Shown: positions 52,165-60,990 of the stretch, in pieces
Layout: every line of letters starts with the position of its first letter
How positions within the stretch are numbered: the first letter of the stretch is position 1
Assembly (NCBI GenBank): GCA_903873705.1
Contig: CAIQPK010000059.1
Location: forward strand, 114,157 to 178,156
Length of the DNA stretch: 64,000 bases
Origin: an uncultured Acidobacteriota bacterium
GTDB taxonomy: Bacteria > Acidobacteriota > Terriglobia > Terriglobales > Acidobacteriaceae
Direction: 5' to 3'
Made by a program: the position numbers and the translations under genes
The notes under the pieces: generated by a model
Databases searched by the model: none
Told to the model about the DNA's origin: nothing
What the model saw: only the letters and a program-made list of their open reading frames with translations

Positions 52165-52451
52165 GCACTATTTTCTCGATAAACAATTGAAAATAAATGA
52201 GTTATTACGATGGTCACACAACCTTGGCCGCCTCTGATTACCCCTGCCCAGCGCGGTGTGGTTACCTAAGGGGGATGCTACCGGGAGGTTTCGGCCAGCC
52301 CGCTGCGGCCTACCCCGGGCAAGTCATTCAAATCAGGGGCAAAACGTCGATCCCCGCCAAAGTAGGCGCGACACCGCTTCAATCCGGCTTCCCATAGCAG
52401 GAATTTTCCGCATGTGCCCAAAGATTTTGAAATGGTGACCTGTCCGCCACT

Positions 52452-52474
52452 AAAAAGCGGCCACGAGGGCCACT
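52452..52474 (-). terminator. Terminator overlapping the stop of the DUF2127-like gene
   Basis: On the minus strand AGTGGCC (52474-52468), loop, GGCCGCT (52462-52456) then TTTTTA. A 7-bp stem with one G-T pair. It abuts the gene's stop codon at 52474-52476. Confidence 0.7.
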
Positions 52475-53019
52475 CAGCTGGCGTTCAGCCGCTTTCGCCG
52501 CCGATGCCAGCGCAGGAACCACAGCAGGTAGGCCAGCACACCCAGGTTGATCACCAGCAAGCCTGCATGCATATAGTTCGGCCGCCGGATCAGTTCATAT
52601 AGCTCCCACGGCAGCGCGCAGATGGTCAGGATCAGGGTCAGGTACTCCGCCCAGGTCTTTTCCAGCATCAGGCCAATGCCCTCGGTGAGCGAGACCATGG
52701 CATACAGGATCGACAACTCGCTGACCGTGCGCAGCTGATGGCCGCTGATCAGGTCGGCCCTGTCCTGCAATATCCCGACAAACTGGCCTTCCGGATCGAA
52801 GTGCAGCGTCGTCGCAATCTGTAGCAGCAGGTCGCCGATGTTCTTATGCACGAGGTGGAGCGCGCCAATGCCCAGGGCCAGAAAGAAAACCGCCTTCGCC
52901 AGCTTGAAAATGGCGATCGCCAGCAGGCCACGCGCGCGATGCTGCGCAGCGGGTGCGGGCTCGCTCATCTGCGTTGCCGAGGGAGGGTTCTGGCCGTGTT
53001 CTTCCGACGTTTCAATCAT
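52474..53019 (-). CDS. DUF2127-like integral membrane protein
   Basis: About 181 aa from ATG 53019, with four predicted helices. It contains RARGLLAIAIFKLAKAVFFL, then a soluble loop, LSILYAMVSLTEGIGLML, LTLILTICALPWELYELIRR and a last helix NLGVLAYLLWFLRWH followed by a basic tail. This resembles DUF2127, with its helix-loop arrangement and the ELYEL segment. The function is unknown. It runs opposite to the FAS1 gene, with ~210 bp between starts. Confidence 0.75.
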   Translation of the reverse strand: MIETSEEHGQNPPSATQMSEPAPAAQHRARGLLAIAIFKLAKAVFFLALGIGALHLVHKNIGDLLLQIATTLHFDPEGQFVGILQDRADLISGHQLRTVSELSILYAMVSLTEGIGLMLEKTWAEYLTLILTICALPWELYELIRRPNYMHAGLLVINLGVLAYLLWFLRWHRRRKRLNAS

Positions 53020-53229
53020 GACTTCTGCTGCACTCAGTTGACGGCGCAGTGCGCGCTTTGTCAACGGATGCGCATCCGGGCCGCCACGGTCGTATGGCTG
53101 GATATTTGCAAAATCTTTTCACGTCACTCCAATCCGCTCCACGGGGGCCACCGTAACTACTCTGTGCAACGCAGCACAGCAAGCAACAAACACGCACGAC
53201 AACCGCAATTTGCGAAAGGGACCTTTACC

Positions 53230-53784
53230 ATGAACAAGTCTTTCCTTACCCTGATGGCCGGCGCAGCGCTCGCGATCACCTCTATGTCGGCCTCCGCTCA
53301 GAAGGACCCGATGGTGGGCGGCGCAGAAATGTTCCCCAGCAAGACCATCGTTGCCAACGCCGTCAATTCGCCGATCCACAAGACGCTGGTTGCCGCCGTC
53401 AAGGCAGCAGGCCTGGTCGACACCCTCAACAGCGCCGGCCCGTTCACCGTCTTCGCGCCCACTGACGACGCCTTCGGTAAACTGCCTGCCGGCACCGTCG
53501 ACACGCTGGTCAAGCCCGAGAACATCGACACCCTCAAGAAGATCCTCACCTACCACGTCGTTGCCGGAAAGATCTCGTCCAAGGACCTCAAAGCCTGGAT
53601 CAAGAAGGGCAACGGCAAGTACATGGCCAAGACCGTCGAAGGCGGCACGCTCACCTTCACCGAAGACATGGGCAAGATAAAGATCACCGATGAGAAGGGT
53701 GGCTCGGCCTGGGTCACCACCGCCGACGTCTTCCAGTCCAACGGCGTGATCCACGTGATCGACACCGTTCTGATGCCTGCGTAA
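53230..53784 (+). CDS. Secreted fasciclin (FAS1) domain protein
   Basis: Protein of 184 aa from ATG 53230 with AAAGGGA upstream. A signal peptide ends near SASAQ, then one FAS1 domain (~120 residues): NSPIHKTLVAAVKAAGLVDT, GPFTVFAPTDDAFGKLPAGT (H1-type box), LTYHVVAGKI, and the C-terminal NGVIHVIDTVLMP. FAS1 proteins mediate adhesion in many bacteria. It is followed by a strong terminator, and is probably monocistronic. Confidence 0.92.
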   Translation: MNKSFLTLMAGAALAITSMSASAQKDPMVGGAEMFPSKTIVANAVNSPIHKTLVAAVKAAGLVDTLNSAGPFTVFAPTDDAFGKLPAGTVDTLVKPENIDTLKKILTYHVVAGKISSKDLKAWIKKGNGKYMAKTVEGGTLTFTEDMGKIKITDEKGGSAWVTTADVFQSNGVIHVIDTVLMPA

Positions 53785-53807
53785 CTTTCCCTCCCCGGAA
53801 AAACCTC

Positions 53808-53834
53808 GGCGCCCTCAACGGGCGCCATTTTTTG
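53808..53834 (+). terminator. Terminator after the FAS1 gene
   Basis: GGCGCCC (53808-53814) pairs with GGGCGCC (53820-53826) around a 5-nt loop, then ATTTTTTG. A compact intrinsic terminator facing the convergent gene. Confidence 0.88.
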
Positions 53835-53844
53835 CTGCGGATTC

Positions 53845-54741
53845 CTATTTCGCCCCGTGCCGCAGTTGAATAAGCCGAACCGTCATCTCTTGCGTGTCGC
53901 CCATTGACTCATCGCTCACGGCACCCATCCTCTTTGCTCTGTCGGCCCTTATGCTCGCTTCGGTGCCGTTCACGTCAATTTTTTCCTGGAGCGCTTTCTG
54001 CTCGTCGTCCAGGTACTCCTGTGCGTCCTTGCGAACCGCCTCAGGTTTGGTGCTGTCCTTAGCCGCGGCTGCCAGCGCCGCATCGGCCTCTGCGCTCTGC
54101 TCAAAAAAGAACAGCGCCAGCAGACTCTTCAGCGCCGTCTCATCCTTCTCCGCCGCAAAGCGCGCCCGCGCAGCAGACATCCACACCGCGCTGTCCAGCG
54201 GAATCAGCACATACGTCAGACATGACTGCTGATCGAGCGTCATCGCGTGCTGCGGCACCGGCACCGCAAAGCTCGGGCGGTCCAGCATATGCAGCGCTGC
54301 GGCGGTTGTGTTGATGCCCTTCATCGAGAGCGCATGGACGGCGTAAAAGTAAGCGCCGCTGTCCATGTCATCCAGATCGCTGTGCGTCAGGGCGCCAGCC
54401 ACAATATCCCCGTCAGAGGGCTGTTCCGAAAGAGACAACAGCAACTCGCTGCCATCCGTCATAAAAAATGCTGGGTTCGATGTGTCGCGCAACTCGATCC
54501 GCAGCATAGGCAATGTTTTGCCCGGGTCGGCTTTCACGTCTTCCCAGAATTTGTCCATCTCAACGGACTTGGCGTGACGTTCGTCTTCAGTCAACTTTGC
54601 GGGATGGAAGTTATACAGTGCCACGATCCGCGCATGCATTGCCGCTTGCGTGGTCATCGCCTGGGCCGGTACATGCCGAGCAGCAACCATCACCGCCAGA
54701 ACAACCAGACCTCTCAGAGAGAACGCCGTTGATTTCTTCAC
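53845..54741 (-). CDS. Hypothetical exported protein
   Basis: About 298 aa from GTG 54741, chosen because a basic-then-hydrophobic signal begins at that codon; the frame is open to 54801. The signal is followed by a helical, Ala/Asp/Glu-rich protein with AAMHARIVALYNFHPAKLTE and a middle region containing two cysteines. A long charged coiled segment (AEADAALAAAAKDSTKPEAV to DVNGTEASIRADRAK) is at the C-terminal end. I recognise no family. Export is inferred. Confidence 0.6.
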   Translation of the reverse strand: MKKSTAFSLRGLVVLAVMVAARHVPAQAMTTQAAMHARIVALYNFHPAKLTEDERHAKSVEMDKFWEDVKADPGKTLPMLRIELRDTSNPAFFMTDGSELLLSLSEQPSDGDIVAGALTHSDLDDMDSGAYFYAVHALSMKGINTTAAALHMLDRPSFAVPVPQHAMTLDQQSCLTYVLIPLDSAVWMSAARARFAAEKDETALKSLLALFFFEQSAEADAALAAAAKDSTKPEAVRKDAQEYLDDEQKALQEKIDVNGTEASIRADRAKRMGAVSDESMGDTQEMTVRLIQLRHGAK

Positions 54742-54840
54742 GACGCCAGCATACGCGAAAACTCCCGCTCGCTCCCGAACAATAGAACGCCCCGCAAACA
54801 TCTGCGGGGCGTTCCGTCCAACATCGTTGCGAGCGCCAGG

Positions 54841-54999
54841 CTACTTCGTAAAGATCTGGTCGCCGGGTGTCTTGTCTTCGTTTTCGCGCAGGCGATTCTC
54901 GCCCTTTTTGGCGGCGTCCATCGCCTTCTTGTCCATGTTGTCGTCGGTGGTCGTGCCTGCGGTGGAGTTGTTCACATTCAGATTTTCGTTGCGTAGCAT
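54841..54999 (-). CDS. Small hydrophilic protein ORF, 52 aa
   Basis: A short ORF from ATG 54999 to TAG 54841. GAGGTG precedes the ATG by about 4-5 bp. The product is polar and charged (NENLNVNNSTAGTTTDDNMD then KKAMDAAKKGENRLREN, ending DQIFTK), with no hydrophobic helix. It may be a small cytosolic stress-type protein. It lies in the 380-bp gap upstream of the dipeptidase gene, divergent from it. Confidence 0.6.
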   Translation of the reverse strand: MLRNENLNVNNSTAGTTTDDNMDKKAMDAAKKGENRLRENEDKTPGDQIFTK

Positions 55000-55123
55000 A
55001 ACGTCACCTCACCCCATTCGACACGCAAAAACCCGCCGAGGTTGTCCGACTAAACCCACCGCTCGGCACAGGATTTTTCGCCCTGCGATAACATCAACAT
55101 TCAGCAGTCGATAGCCAATTCAC

Positions 55124-56281
55124 ATGACCGATCCCGCCGAAGTACACGCCGCCGCCATCGTCATCGACACCCACGCCGATACCCCCCAGCGTTTCGTCGA
55201 CGAAGGCTGGGATTTCTCCTCCGAGCTCGGCAGCGGCATGATCAATCTCGAAACCGCGCGCAAGGGCAACCTCGCCGCCGAGTTCTTCGCCGCCTGGGTC
55301 GAGCCCACGCAGTGGCGCGGCCGCTACGCCTTCCGCACGTTGCAACTCATCGACGGCATCCACCAGCAGGTCCGCAAGCACCCCGGCACCATGCGCCTCT
55401 GCCTCACCCCGGACGACATCATCCGTGCTCACGCCGACGGCATCTTCGCCGCACTCATCGGCATTGAGGGCGGCCACTCCATCGAAGCCGACCTCGGCCT
55501 CCTGCGCAGCTTCCATCAGCTCGGCGCGCGCTACATGACCCTCACCTGGTCCAACTCCAACGAGTGGGCCGACAGCTCCGGCGACCTCGACGACCCGACC
55601 GTCCCGCATCACGACGGCCTCACTGCCTTCGGCCGCAGCGTCGTCCGCGAAATGAACCGCCTCGGCATGATGGTCGACGTCTCGCACGTCTCCGACAAGA
55701 CCTTCTGGGACGTCCTGCAGACCACCCACGCGCCCATCATCGCTTCGCACTCCAGCGCCCGCGCACTCACCGACTCACCCCGCAACCTCACCGACGACAT
55801 GCTCCGCGCCATCGCCACCAACAACGGCGTCGTCATGGTCAACTTCTACCCGTCGTTCATCAGCGACCAGTGGCGCGCCACGTGGGCCTCCACCCTTTCC
55901 CAGCGAGAACCCCTCTACGCCGCTGCCTCCGCCCCTTATCTTGAGCGCGGCGAACCGGTCCCGTACTTCGTCCCGCTCGAAGTCGACCGCAAGTTTTACG
56001 CCGAAGAACTCCGCATGGAACTCCCGCTGGTCCCTCTCGACGCGCTCATCGACCACTTCGACTACGTAGCCCACGTCGCCGGCATCGACCACGTCGGCAT
56101 CGGCACCGACTTCGACGGCTTTGGCCTGCTCCCCAGCGGCATCCGCAACGCCGGCGACCTGCCCCGCATCACCAAGGCCCTCATGGAACGCGGCTATACC
56201 GCCGAGCACATGAAGAAGCTGCTCGGCGGCAACCTGCTCCGCGTCTTCGCCGAAGTGCAGGCCGAAGCCGCTACGGAGTAG
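55124..56281 (+). CDS. Membrane dipeptidase (M19 family)
   Basis: Zinc dipeptidase of 385 aa. It has the HxD motif at residues 17-19 (VIDTHADTPQRF), LIGIEGGHSIEADL with its metal-bridging Glu, and DVSHVSDKTFWD followed by IIASHSSARAL with His ligands. Asp in GIGTDFDG closes the site. M19 enzymes cleave dipeptides such as those with a D-residue. No signal peptide is seen, so it may be cytoplasmic despite the family name. Its stop is adjacent (1 bp) to the convergent ABM gene. Confidence 0.92.
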   Translation: MTDPAEVHAAAIVIDTHADTPQRFVDEGWDFSSELGSGMINLETARKGNLAAEFFAAWVEPTQWRGRYAFRTLQLIDGIHQQVRKHPGTMRLCLTPDDIIRAHADGIFAALIGIEGGHSIEADLGLLRSFHQLGARYMTLTWSNSNEWADSSGDLDDPTVPHHDGLTAFGRSVVREMNRLGMMVDVSHVSDKTFWDVLQTTHAPIIASHSSARALTDSPRNLTDDMLRAIATNNGVVMVNFYPSFISDQWRATWASTLSQREPLYAAASAPYLERGEPVPYFVPLEVDRKFYAEELRMELPLVPLDALIDHFDYVAHVAGIDHVGIGTDFDGFGLLPSGIRNAGDLPRITKALMERGYTAEHMKKLLGGNLLRVFAEVQAEAATE

Positions 56282-56575
56282 CTACTTGCTGGCCAGTATC
56301 TCCATCTTTTCGATCCTGAGCTCGTTCGAGAAGAGGTCCGGCGCGCTCGCCATCAGCGCCTTGGCAATCTCGCCATTCAGGTGAGCATCGCGCCCGGCTT
56401 CATCGTCGAACGTATCGAAAACGCCATACACACCCGGCGCCATCTTTACCCCATACCACGTCACCGTCAGCGGCTCGTCGTTCGACATCGCCGCGCCCTG
56501 CTTCAGGAACGCTTCCACATCGGCTTCCTTGCCCGGTTTCGCCTTCAGCATTACCCAGATTGCCTGTTTCGCCAT
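56282..56575 (-). CDS. Antibiotic-biosynthesis-monooxygenase (ABM) family protein
   Basis: A small single-domain protein of 97 aa (MAKQAIWVMLKAKPGKE, FLKQGAAMSNDEP, TWYGVKMAPGVYGVFDTF, then a C-terminal helix and strand). It fits the ABM fold of putative quinol monooxygenases such as YgiN. The conserved pattern W-x-G-V-K-x-A-P-G-x-Y-G-V is present. Substrate is unknown. It is divergent from the first cyclophilin gene. Confidence 0.82.
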   Translation of the reverse strand: MAKQAIWVMLKAKPGKEADVEAFLKQGAAMSNDEPLTVTWYGVKMAPGVYGVFDTFDDEAGRDAHLNGEIAKALMASAPDLFSNELRIEKMEILASK

Positions 56576-56736
56576 GGTTTCAGCTCCTTTGTTCCTTCAG
56601 ATGCCGCGCGTGTCTGGCCGCAGCATCTCAACATAGCAGGTGCGCGAAAAAGCCGCGTGAAGGCCCCCACCGCCGCCGCCGTTTTGCGGCAGGCCGCGAT
56701 TGCGTTAGCCTTATACCCCGGAGTGTGTTTCCAACC

Positions 56737-57495
56737 GTGACCGTTCGCATCCCATTTTTGTCCGCCGTCGCTTCCACCCTTATCCTGAGCGCCTCGCTCG
56801 CCGCAGCCCAGGCGCCCACCCCGGCTCCCCTGCCCGACGCCCCCAGCGCCTCACCCCAACTGGCTCCCGCGCCCGTCCCCACTGGCCCTACCGCCGTTAT
56901 CGATACCACCATGGGACGCCTCACCTGCAAGCTTTTCTCCCAGCAGTCGCCAGTGGCTTCGGCCAACTTCATCGGTCTCTCCGAAGGCACCAAGCCCTGG
57001 ACTGACCCCGTGACCCAGCAGAAGGTGACCGGCAAGTCCTTCTACGAAGGCACCACCTTCCACCGCGTCATTCCCGGCTTCATGATCCAGGGCGGCGACC
57101 GCAAGGGCGACGGCAGCGGCGACGCCGGCTACTACTTCGACAACGAAGACACCCCCACCCTCAAGTTCGACACCCCCGGTCGCCTCGCCATGGCCAACGC
57201 CGGCGCCAACACCAACGGCACCCAGTTCTTCATCACCGAGCAGGCCACCCCTCAGCTCGACGGCGGTTACACCATCTTCGGCCAGTGCGACGAGCACACC
57301 GTGCTGCTGGTCAGCTCCATCGCCCGCGTGCCGCGCAACGCGGAGGACAAGCCCGACACCCCGGTCGTCATCAGCAGGATCACCATCGTCCGTGACGGCC
57401 AGCCGATGCCGCCGCAGCCAGCCGGAACGCCCCAGGCGCCCACCAGCTCCAGCCCCATGCCCGCGAGCCTGCCCAAAGGCGCGATTCCGCAATAG
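56737..57495 (+). CDS. Exported peptidylprolyl isomerase (cyclophilin type)
   Basis: About 252 aa from GTG 56737, with a signal peptide (SAVASTLILSASLAAAQA), a Pro/Ala-rich linker (~40 residues) and a cyclophilin domain. Motifs are FHRVIPGFMIQGGDRKGDGSG, GRLAMANAGANTNGTQFFI and FGQCDEH. It catalyses proline cis-trans isomerisation, here probably in the periplasm because of the signal. A Pro-rich tail follows the domain. The next cyclophilin gene lies 93 bp downstream. Confidence 0.9.
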   Translation: MTVRIPFLSAVASTLILSASLAAAQAPTPAPLPDAPSASPQLAPAPVPTGPTAVIDTTMGRLTCKLFSQQSPVASANFIGLSEGTKPWTDPVTQQKVTGKSFYEGTTFHRVIPGFMIQGGDRKGDGSGDAGYYFDNEDTPTLKFDTPGRLAMANAGANTNGTQFFITEQATPQLDGGYTIFGQCDEHTVLLVSSIARVPRNAEDKPDTPVVISRITIVRDGQPMPPQPAGTPQAPTSSSPMPASLPKGAIPQ

Positions 57496-57588
57496 GTCCA
57501 GGCTCATCCATCGACTTCAAGGCGCAGCCAACCGGGCTGCTTTCTTCCAACGCTGCACCGCAGCCACTACCGCAAGGAGATTCACTCA

Positions 57589-58089
57589 ATGTCTAAAGCC
57601 ACATTCAAAACCTCCGAAGGCACCATCGTCTGCAAGCTGTTCGACGCCGAAGCACCCGAGACCGTCGCCAACTTCATCGGCCTCGCCGAAGGCACCAAGG
57701 ACTGGACCAGCCGCAGCAAGAAGGGCGACAAGCTCTACGACGGCAGCATCTTCCACCGCGTGATCCCGCAGTTCATGATCCAGGGCGGCGACCCCGAAGG
57801 CACCGGCATGGGCGGCCCCGGCTACAAGTTCGCCGACGAAACCAAGATGTCCACCCAGACCTTCACCAAGCCCGGCAAGCTCGCCATGGCCAACGCCGGC
57901 CCCAACACCAATGGCTCGCAGTTCTTCATCACCGTCACCGACACCAGCTGGCTCACGGGCAAGCACACCATCTTCGGTGAAGTGATCGAAGGCTACGACG
58001 TCGTCGAAAAGATCAGCAAAGTCCCCCGCGACGGCATGGACCGCCCCAAGACCCCCGTCGTCCTCGAAAGCGTCACCATCGAGCGGTAA
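57589..58089 (+). CDS. Cytoplasmic peptidylprolyl isomerase (cyclophilin type)
   Basis: Single-domain cyclophilin of 166 aa, without a signal. An AAGGAG site precedes the ATG. FHRVIPQFMIQGGDPEGTGMGG, GKLAMANAGPNTNGSQFFIT and HTIFGEVIEGYDVVEKI are clear. Its core is closely similar to the exported cyclophilin upstream, suggesting a tandem duplication with one copy gaining (or losing) a signal peptide. A terminator follows. Confidence 0.94.
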   Translation: MSKATFKTSEGTIVCKLFDAEAPETVANFIGLAEGTKDWTSRSKKGDKLYDGSIFHRVIPQFMIQGGDPEGTGMGGPGYKFADETKMSTQTFTKPGKLAMANAGPNTNGSQFFITVTDTSWLTGKHTIFGEVIEGYDVVEKISKVPRDGMDRPKTPVVLESVTIER

Positions 58090-58114
58090 CAGACAGTGCG
58101 CAGTCGAACATAGA

Positions 58115-58140
58115 GCCTCCGGTCCGCCGGAGGCTTCGTG
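58115..58140 (+). terminator. Terminator after the cyclophilin pair
   Basis: GCCTCCGG (58115-58122), loop TCCG, CCGGAGGC (58127-58134), then TTCGTG. The T-run is short but the stem is perfect. It faces the convergent acyltransferase gene. Confidence 0.65.
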
Positions 58141-58141
58141 T

Positions 58142-59254
58142 TTATGCGTTCGCCGGAACAGCCGTCTTGCGCTTGCCCTTGAACCAGCCCATGATCGGCC
58201 GCTCGACGAGCCGGTAAACCAGCACACCGCACACCGCCGATGCCACCAGCAGTGTCGCGATGCAGACGGCCACGGCCGTGCCGTCGTTCCTTCCCCACTT
58301 CGCCAGCAGCACGCCCAAGTGCGGCAGAATGATCGCGTGCACCAGGTAGATGGAGTACGACGCATCGCCAAGCTCCTGCAGCCAGCGCGGCGTGCGCGCT
58401 CCCCATCGCCCCTCCAGCGCCACCGCTGCGGCAACAATGGCCATGCCCGCAGCGCCCCACAGCTCCGGCCGCCAGTACCAGTGGATCATCCACGAGCCGC
58501 CCAGCAGCAGCGTCCATCCAGCAACAAGTAGAAGCACACTGAACGGCCATCTCATTCGCCGCAGGTGCGTCACCGAAAGCGCAAGCAGGATGCCCCCCGC
58601 GAAGTCCAGCAGCATCGGGTCTTCATAAAACTTCACCACCAGCGGCATCCCCCGCTGGGGCAGATAACTCATCGCCGCCACCACCAACAGAATCGGTACA
58701 ACCGTCTTCAACAACGATGCGCGAAAAGCCAGCGCCACAGCGAATAGAAAGTAGAACGCCATCTCGAAGTTCAGCGACCAGCCCACGAACAGCACGGGAT
58801 CGTTCACCTTGCCGTGGGTAGAACTCGCCAGGAACAGGAACGACGCCGCAACATGCCATGCCGTTCCCAGCGGTCCGCGCGAAATCGCCGGGCCATAGAG
58901 CGCGAGCACGATCGTCACCGCGGACGCGATCCAGTACAACGGCACCAGCCGCTCCAGCCGCCGCGCCAGGAAGGTGCGCGCCGGATGTGACGCGTGTCGC
59001 AGCGGCGCCGAAGAAAGCGTCATCACAAAACCGCTGATGACGAAGAAAATATCAACGCCGCCTGAGCCGTTTCCCCATATCCCAATGGGCGCATGAACCA
59101 GGTTGCGCACCACGGCCGTGGAATGAAACCCCACCACCATCATCGCCGCGCACGCCCGCAGCACCTGGATCAGCCGAAACGTAGGACGGCTGGCAGTGGG
59201 CCCCTTCTGCAGGTCCTCCACATGCCAGCCGTTCGGTTGTTCCGACGTGGACAC
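58142..59254 (-). CDS. Acyltransferase 3 family membrane protein (OafA-like)
   Basis: Polytopic protein of 370 aa with ten or so helices. It contains TFRLIQVLRACAAMMVVGFH, with the conserved R/H region near helix 1, and SGGVDIFFVISGFVMTLSS, followed by ARRLERLVPLYWI. These are hallmarks of the acyltransferase 3 family that acetylates envelope glycans. Substrate is unknown. It precedes mdh by 4 bp on the same strand (mdh lies upstream). Confidence 0.9.
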   Translation of the reverse strand: MSTSEQPNGWHVEDLQKGPTASRPTFRLIQVLRACAAMMVVGFHSTAVVRNLVHAPIGIWGNGSGGVDIFFVISGFVMTLSSAPLRHASHPARTFLARRLERLVPLYWIASAVTIVLALYGPAISRGPLGTAWHVAASFLFLASSTHGKVNDPVLFVGWSLNFEMAFYFLFAVALAFRASLLKTVVPILLVVAAMSYLPQRGMPLVVKFYEDPMLLDFAGGILLALSVTHLRRMRWPFSVLLLVAGWTLLLGGSWMIHWYWRPELWGAAGMAIVAAAVALEGRWGARTPRWLQELGDASYSIYLVHAIILPHLGVLLAKWGRNDGTAVAVCIATLLVASAVCGVLVYRLVERPIMGWFKGKRKTAVPANA

Positions 59255-59258
59255 CGGT

Positions 59259-60290
<1,032 letters not shown>

Positions 60291-60293
60291 CTA

Positions 60294-60315
60294 AACTAGT
60301 CAGCGAACTAGTCAG
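60294..60315 (+). promoter_or_regulatory. Tandem ACTAGT-containing repeats upstream of the TA pair
   Basis: AACTAGTCAG occurs at 60294-60303 and again at 60306-60315, 12 bp apart. Each contains the palindrome ACTAGT, and the second overlaps the GGAG ribosome-binding region. This is a likely autoregulation operator for the antitoxin. It covers the only promoter-like stretch before the ATG at 60325. Confidence 0.6.
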
Positions 60316-60324
60316 GAGTAAGCG

Positions 60325-60573
60325 ATGGCGACATGGCAGTTGCAGGAAGCGAAAGCACGGCTGAGCGAAGTAATCGACACCGCTGAAAAAGACGGCCCGC
60401 AAATCATCACCAGGCGAGGCGTCAACACCGCTGTGGTTATCCCCTTCGAAGAATGGGAGCGCAACCACAAGCCAAAACGGTCCTTGCTGGAAATCCTGCA
60501 ATCGGGCCCGCAGTTTGACCTGCAGATTCCGCCCAGAGGCGGCTGGAAGATGCGCAAGCCGGTGAAGTTTTGA
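60325..60573 (+). CDS. Antitoxin, Phd/YefM type II family
   Basis: Protein of 82 aa. It starts with MATWQLQEAKARLSEVIDTA, the Phd/YefM N-terminal DNA-binding strand, with TRRGVNTAVVIPFEEWER following. It represses its own operon and neutralises the toxin. A GGAG site lies 9 bp upstream of the ATG. Its stop overlaps the toxin TTG start. Confidence 0.9.
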   Translation: MATWQLQEAKARLSEVIDTAEKDGPQIITRRGVNTAVVIPFEEWERNHKPKRSLLEILQSGPQFDLQIPPRGGWKMRKPVKF

Positions 60574-60986
60574 CCTTCCTGCTGGATACTAACGTTATTT
60601 CCGAGCTGCGGAAGACCCGCCCACACGGTGCCGTGCTGAGTTGGTATCACTCTTACGACGAAGCCGCCTTTGCGTTGCCGTCGTTGGCGCTTTACGAAAT
60701 TCAGGCGGGAATCGAAGTGACCCGGCGGCAGAATTTAGCCAAGGCTCGCGACATCGAGCTCTGGATTCAATCCCTCATCGACGAAACAGTAGTGTTGCCT
60801 CTAAGCGCCATCGGAGCCCGCGAGGCGGCTCGCATGATGTACGGGCAGTCGAAAGCCATCATTGAGGACGCGATGATCGCAGCCATCGCAAAAGCAAACG
60901 GGCTCACCGTGGCTACCCGAAACACTCGCGACTTCGAGCGTTTCGACGTTCCCCTGGTGAACCCGTTTCTCTTTCAGAAGGCCTAA
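60570..60986 (+). CDS. VapC-family PIN-domain toxin
   Basis: Ribonuclease toxin of 138 aa with PIN acidic residues: LLDTNVISELRK (first Asp), ALYEIQAGIEV (Glu), IIEDAMIAAIAKANGLTVAT (Asp) and TRDFERFD. It begins with TTG at 60570, overlapping the antitoxin stop by 4 bp. Probably cleaves RNA when not bound. It ends 4 bp from the convergent icd stop. Confidence 0.92.
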   Translation: MTFLLDTNVISELRKTRPHGAVLSWYHSYDEAAFALPSLALYEIQAGIEVTRRQNLAKARDIELWIQSLIDETVVLPLSAIGAREAARMMYGQSKAIIEDAMIAAIAKANGLTVATRNTRDFERFDVPLVNPFLFQKA

Positions 60987-60990
60987 GCTT

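Noticed and set aside
52197..52397. 66-codon plus-strand open frame between the PEP-CTERM and DUF2127-like genes
   Set aside because: No ribosome-binding site and an unusual composition; no start signal supports it.
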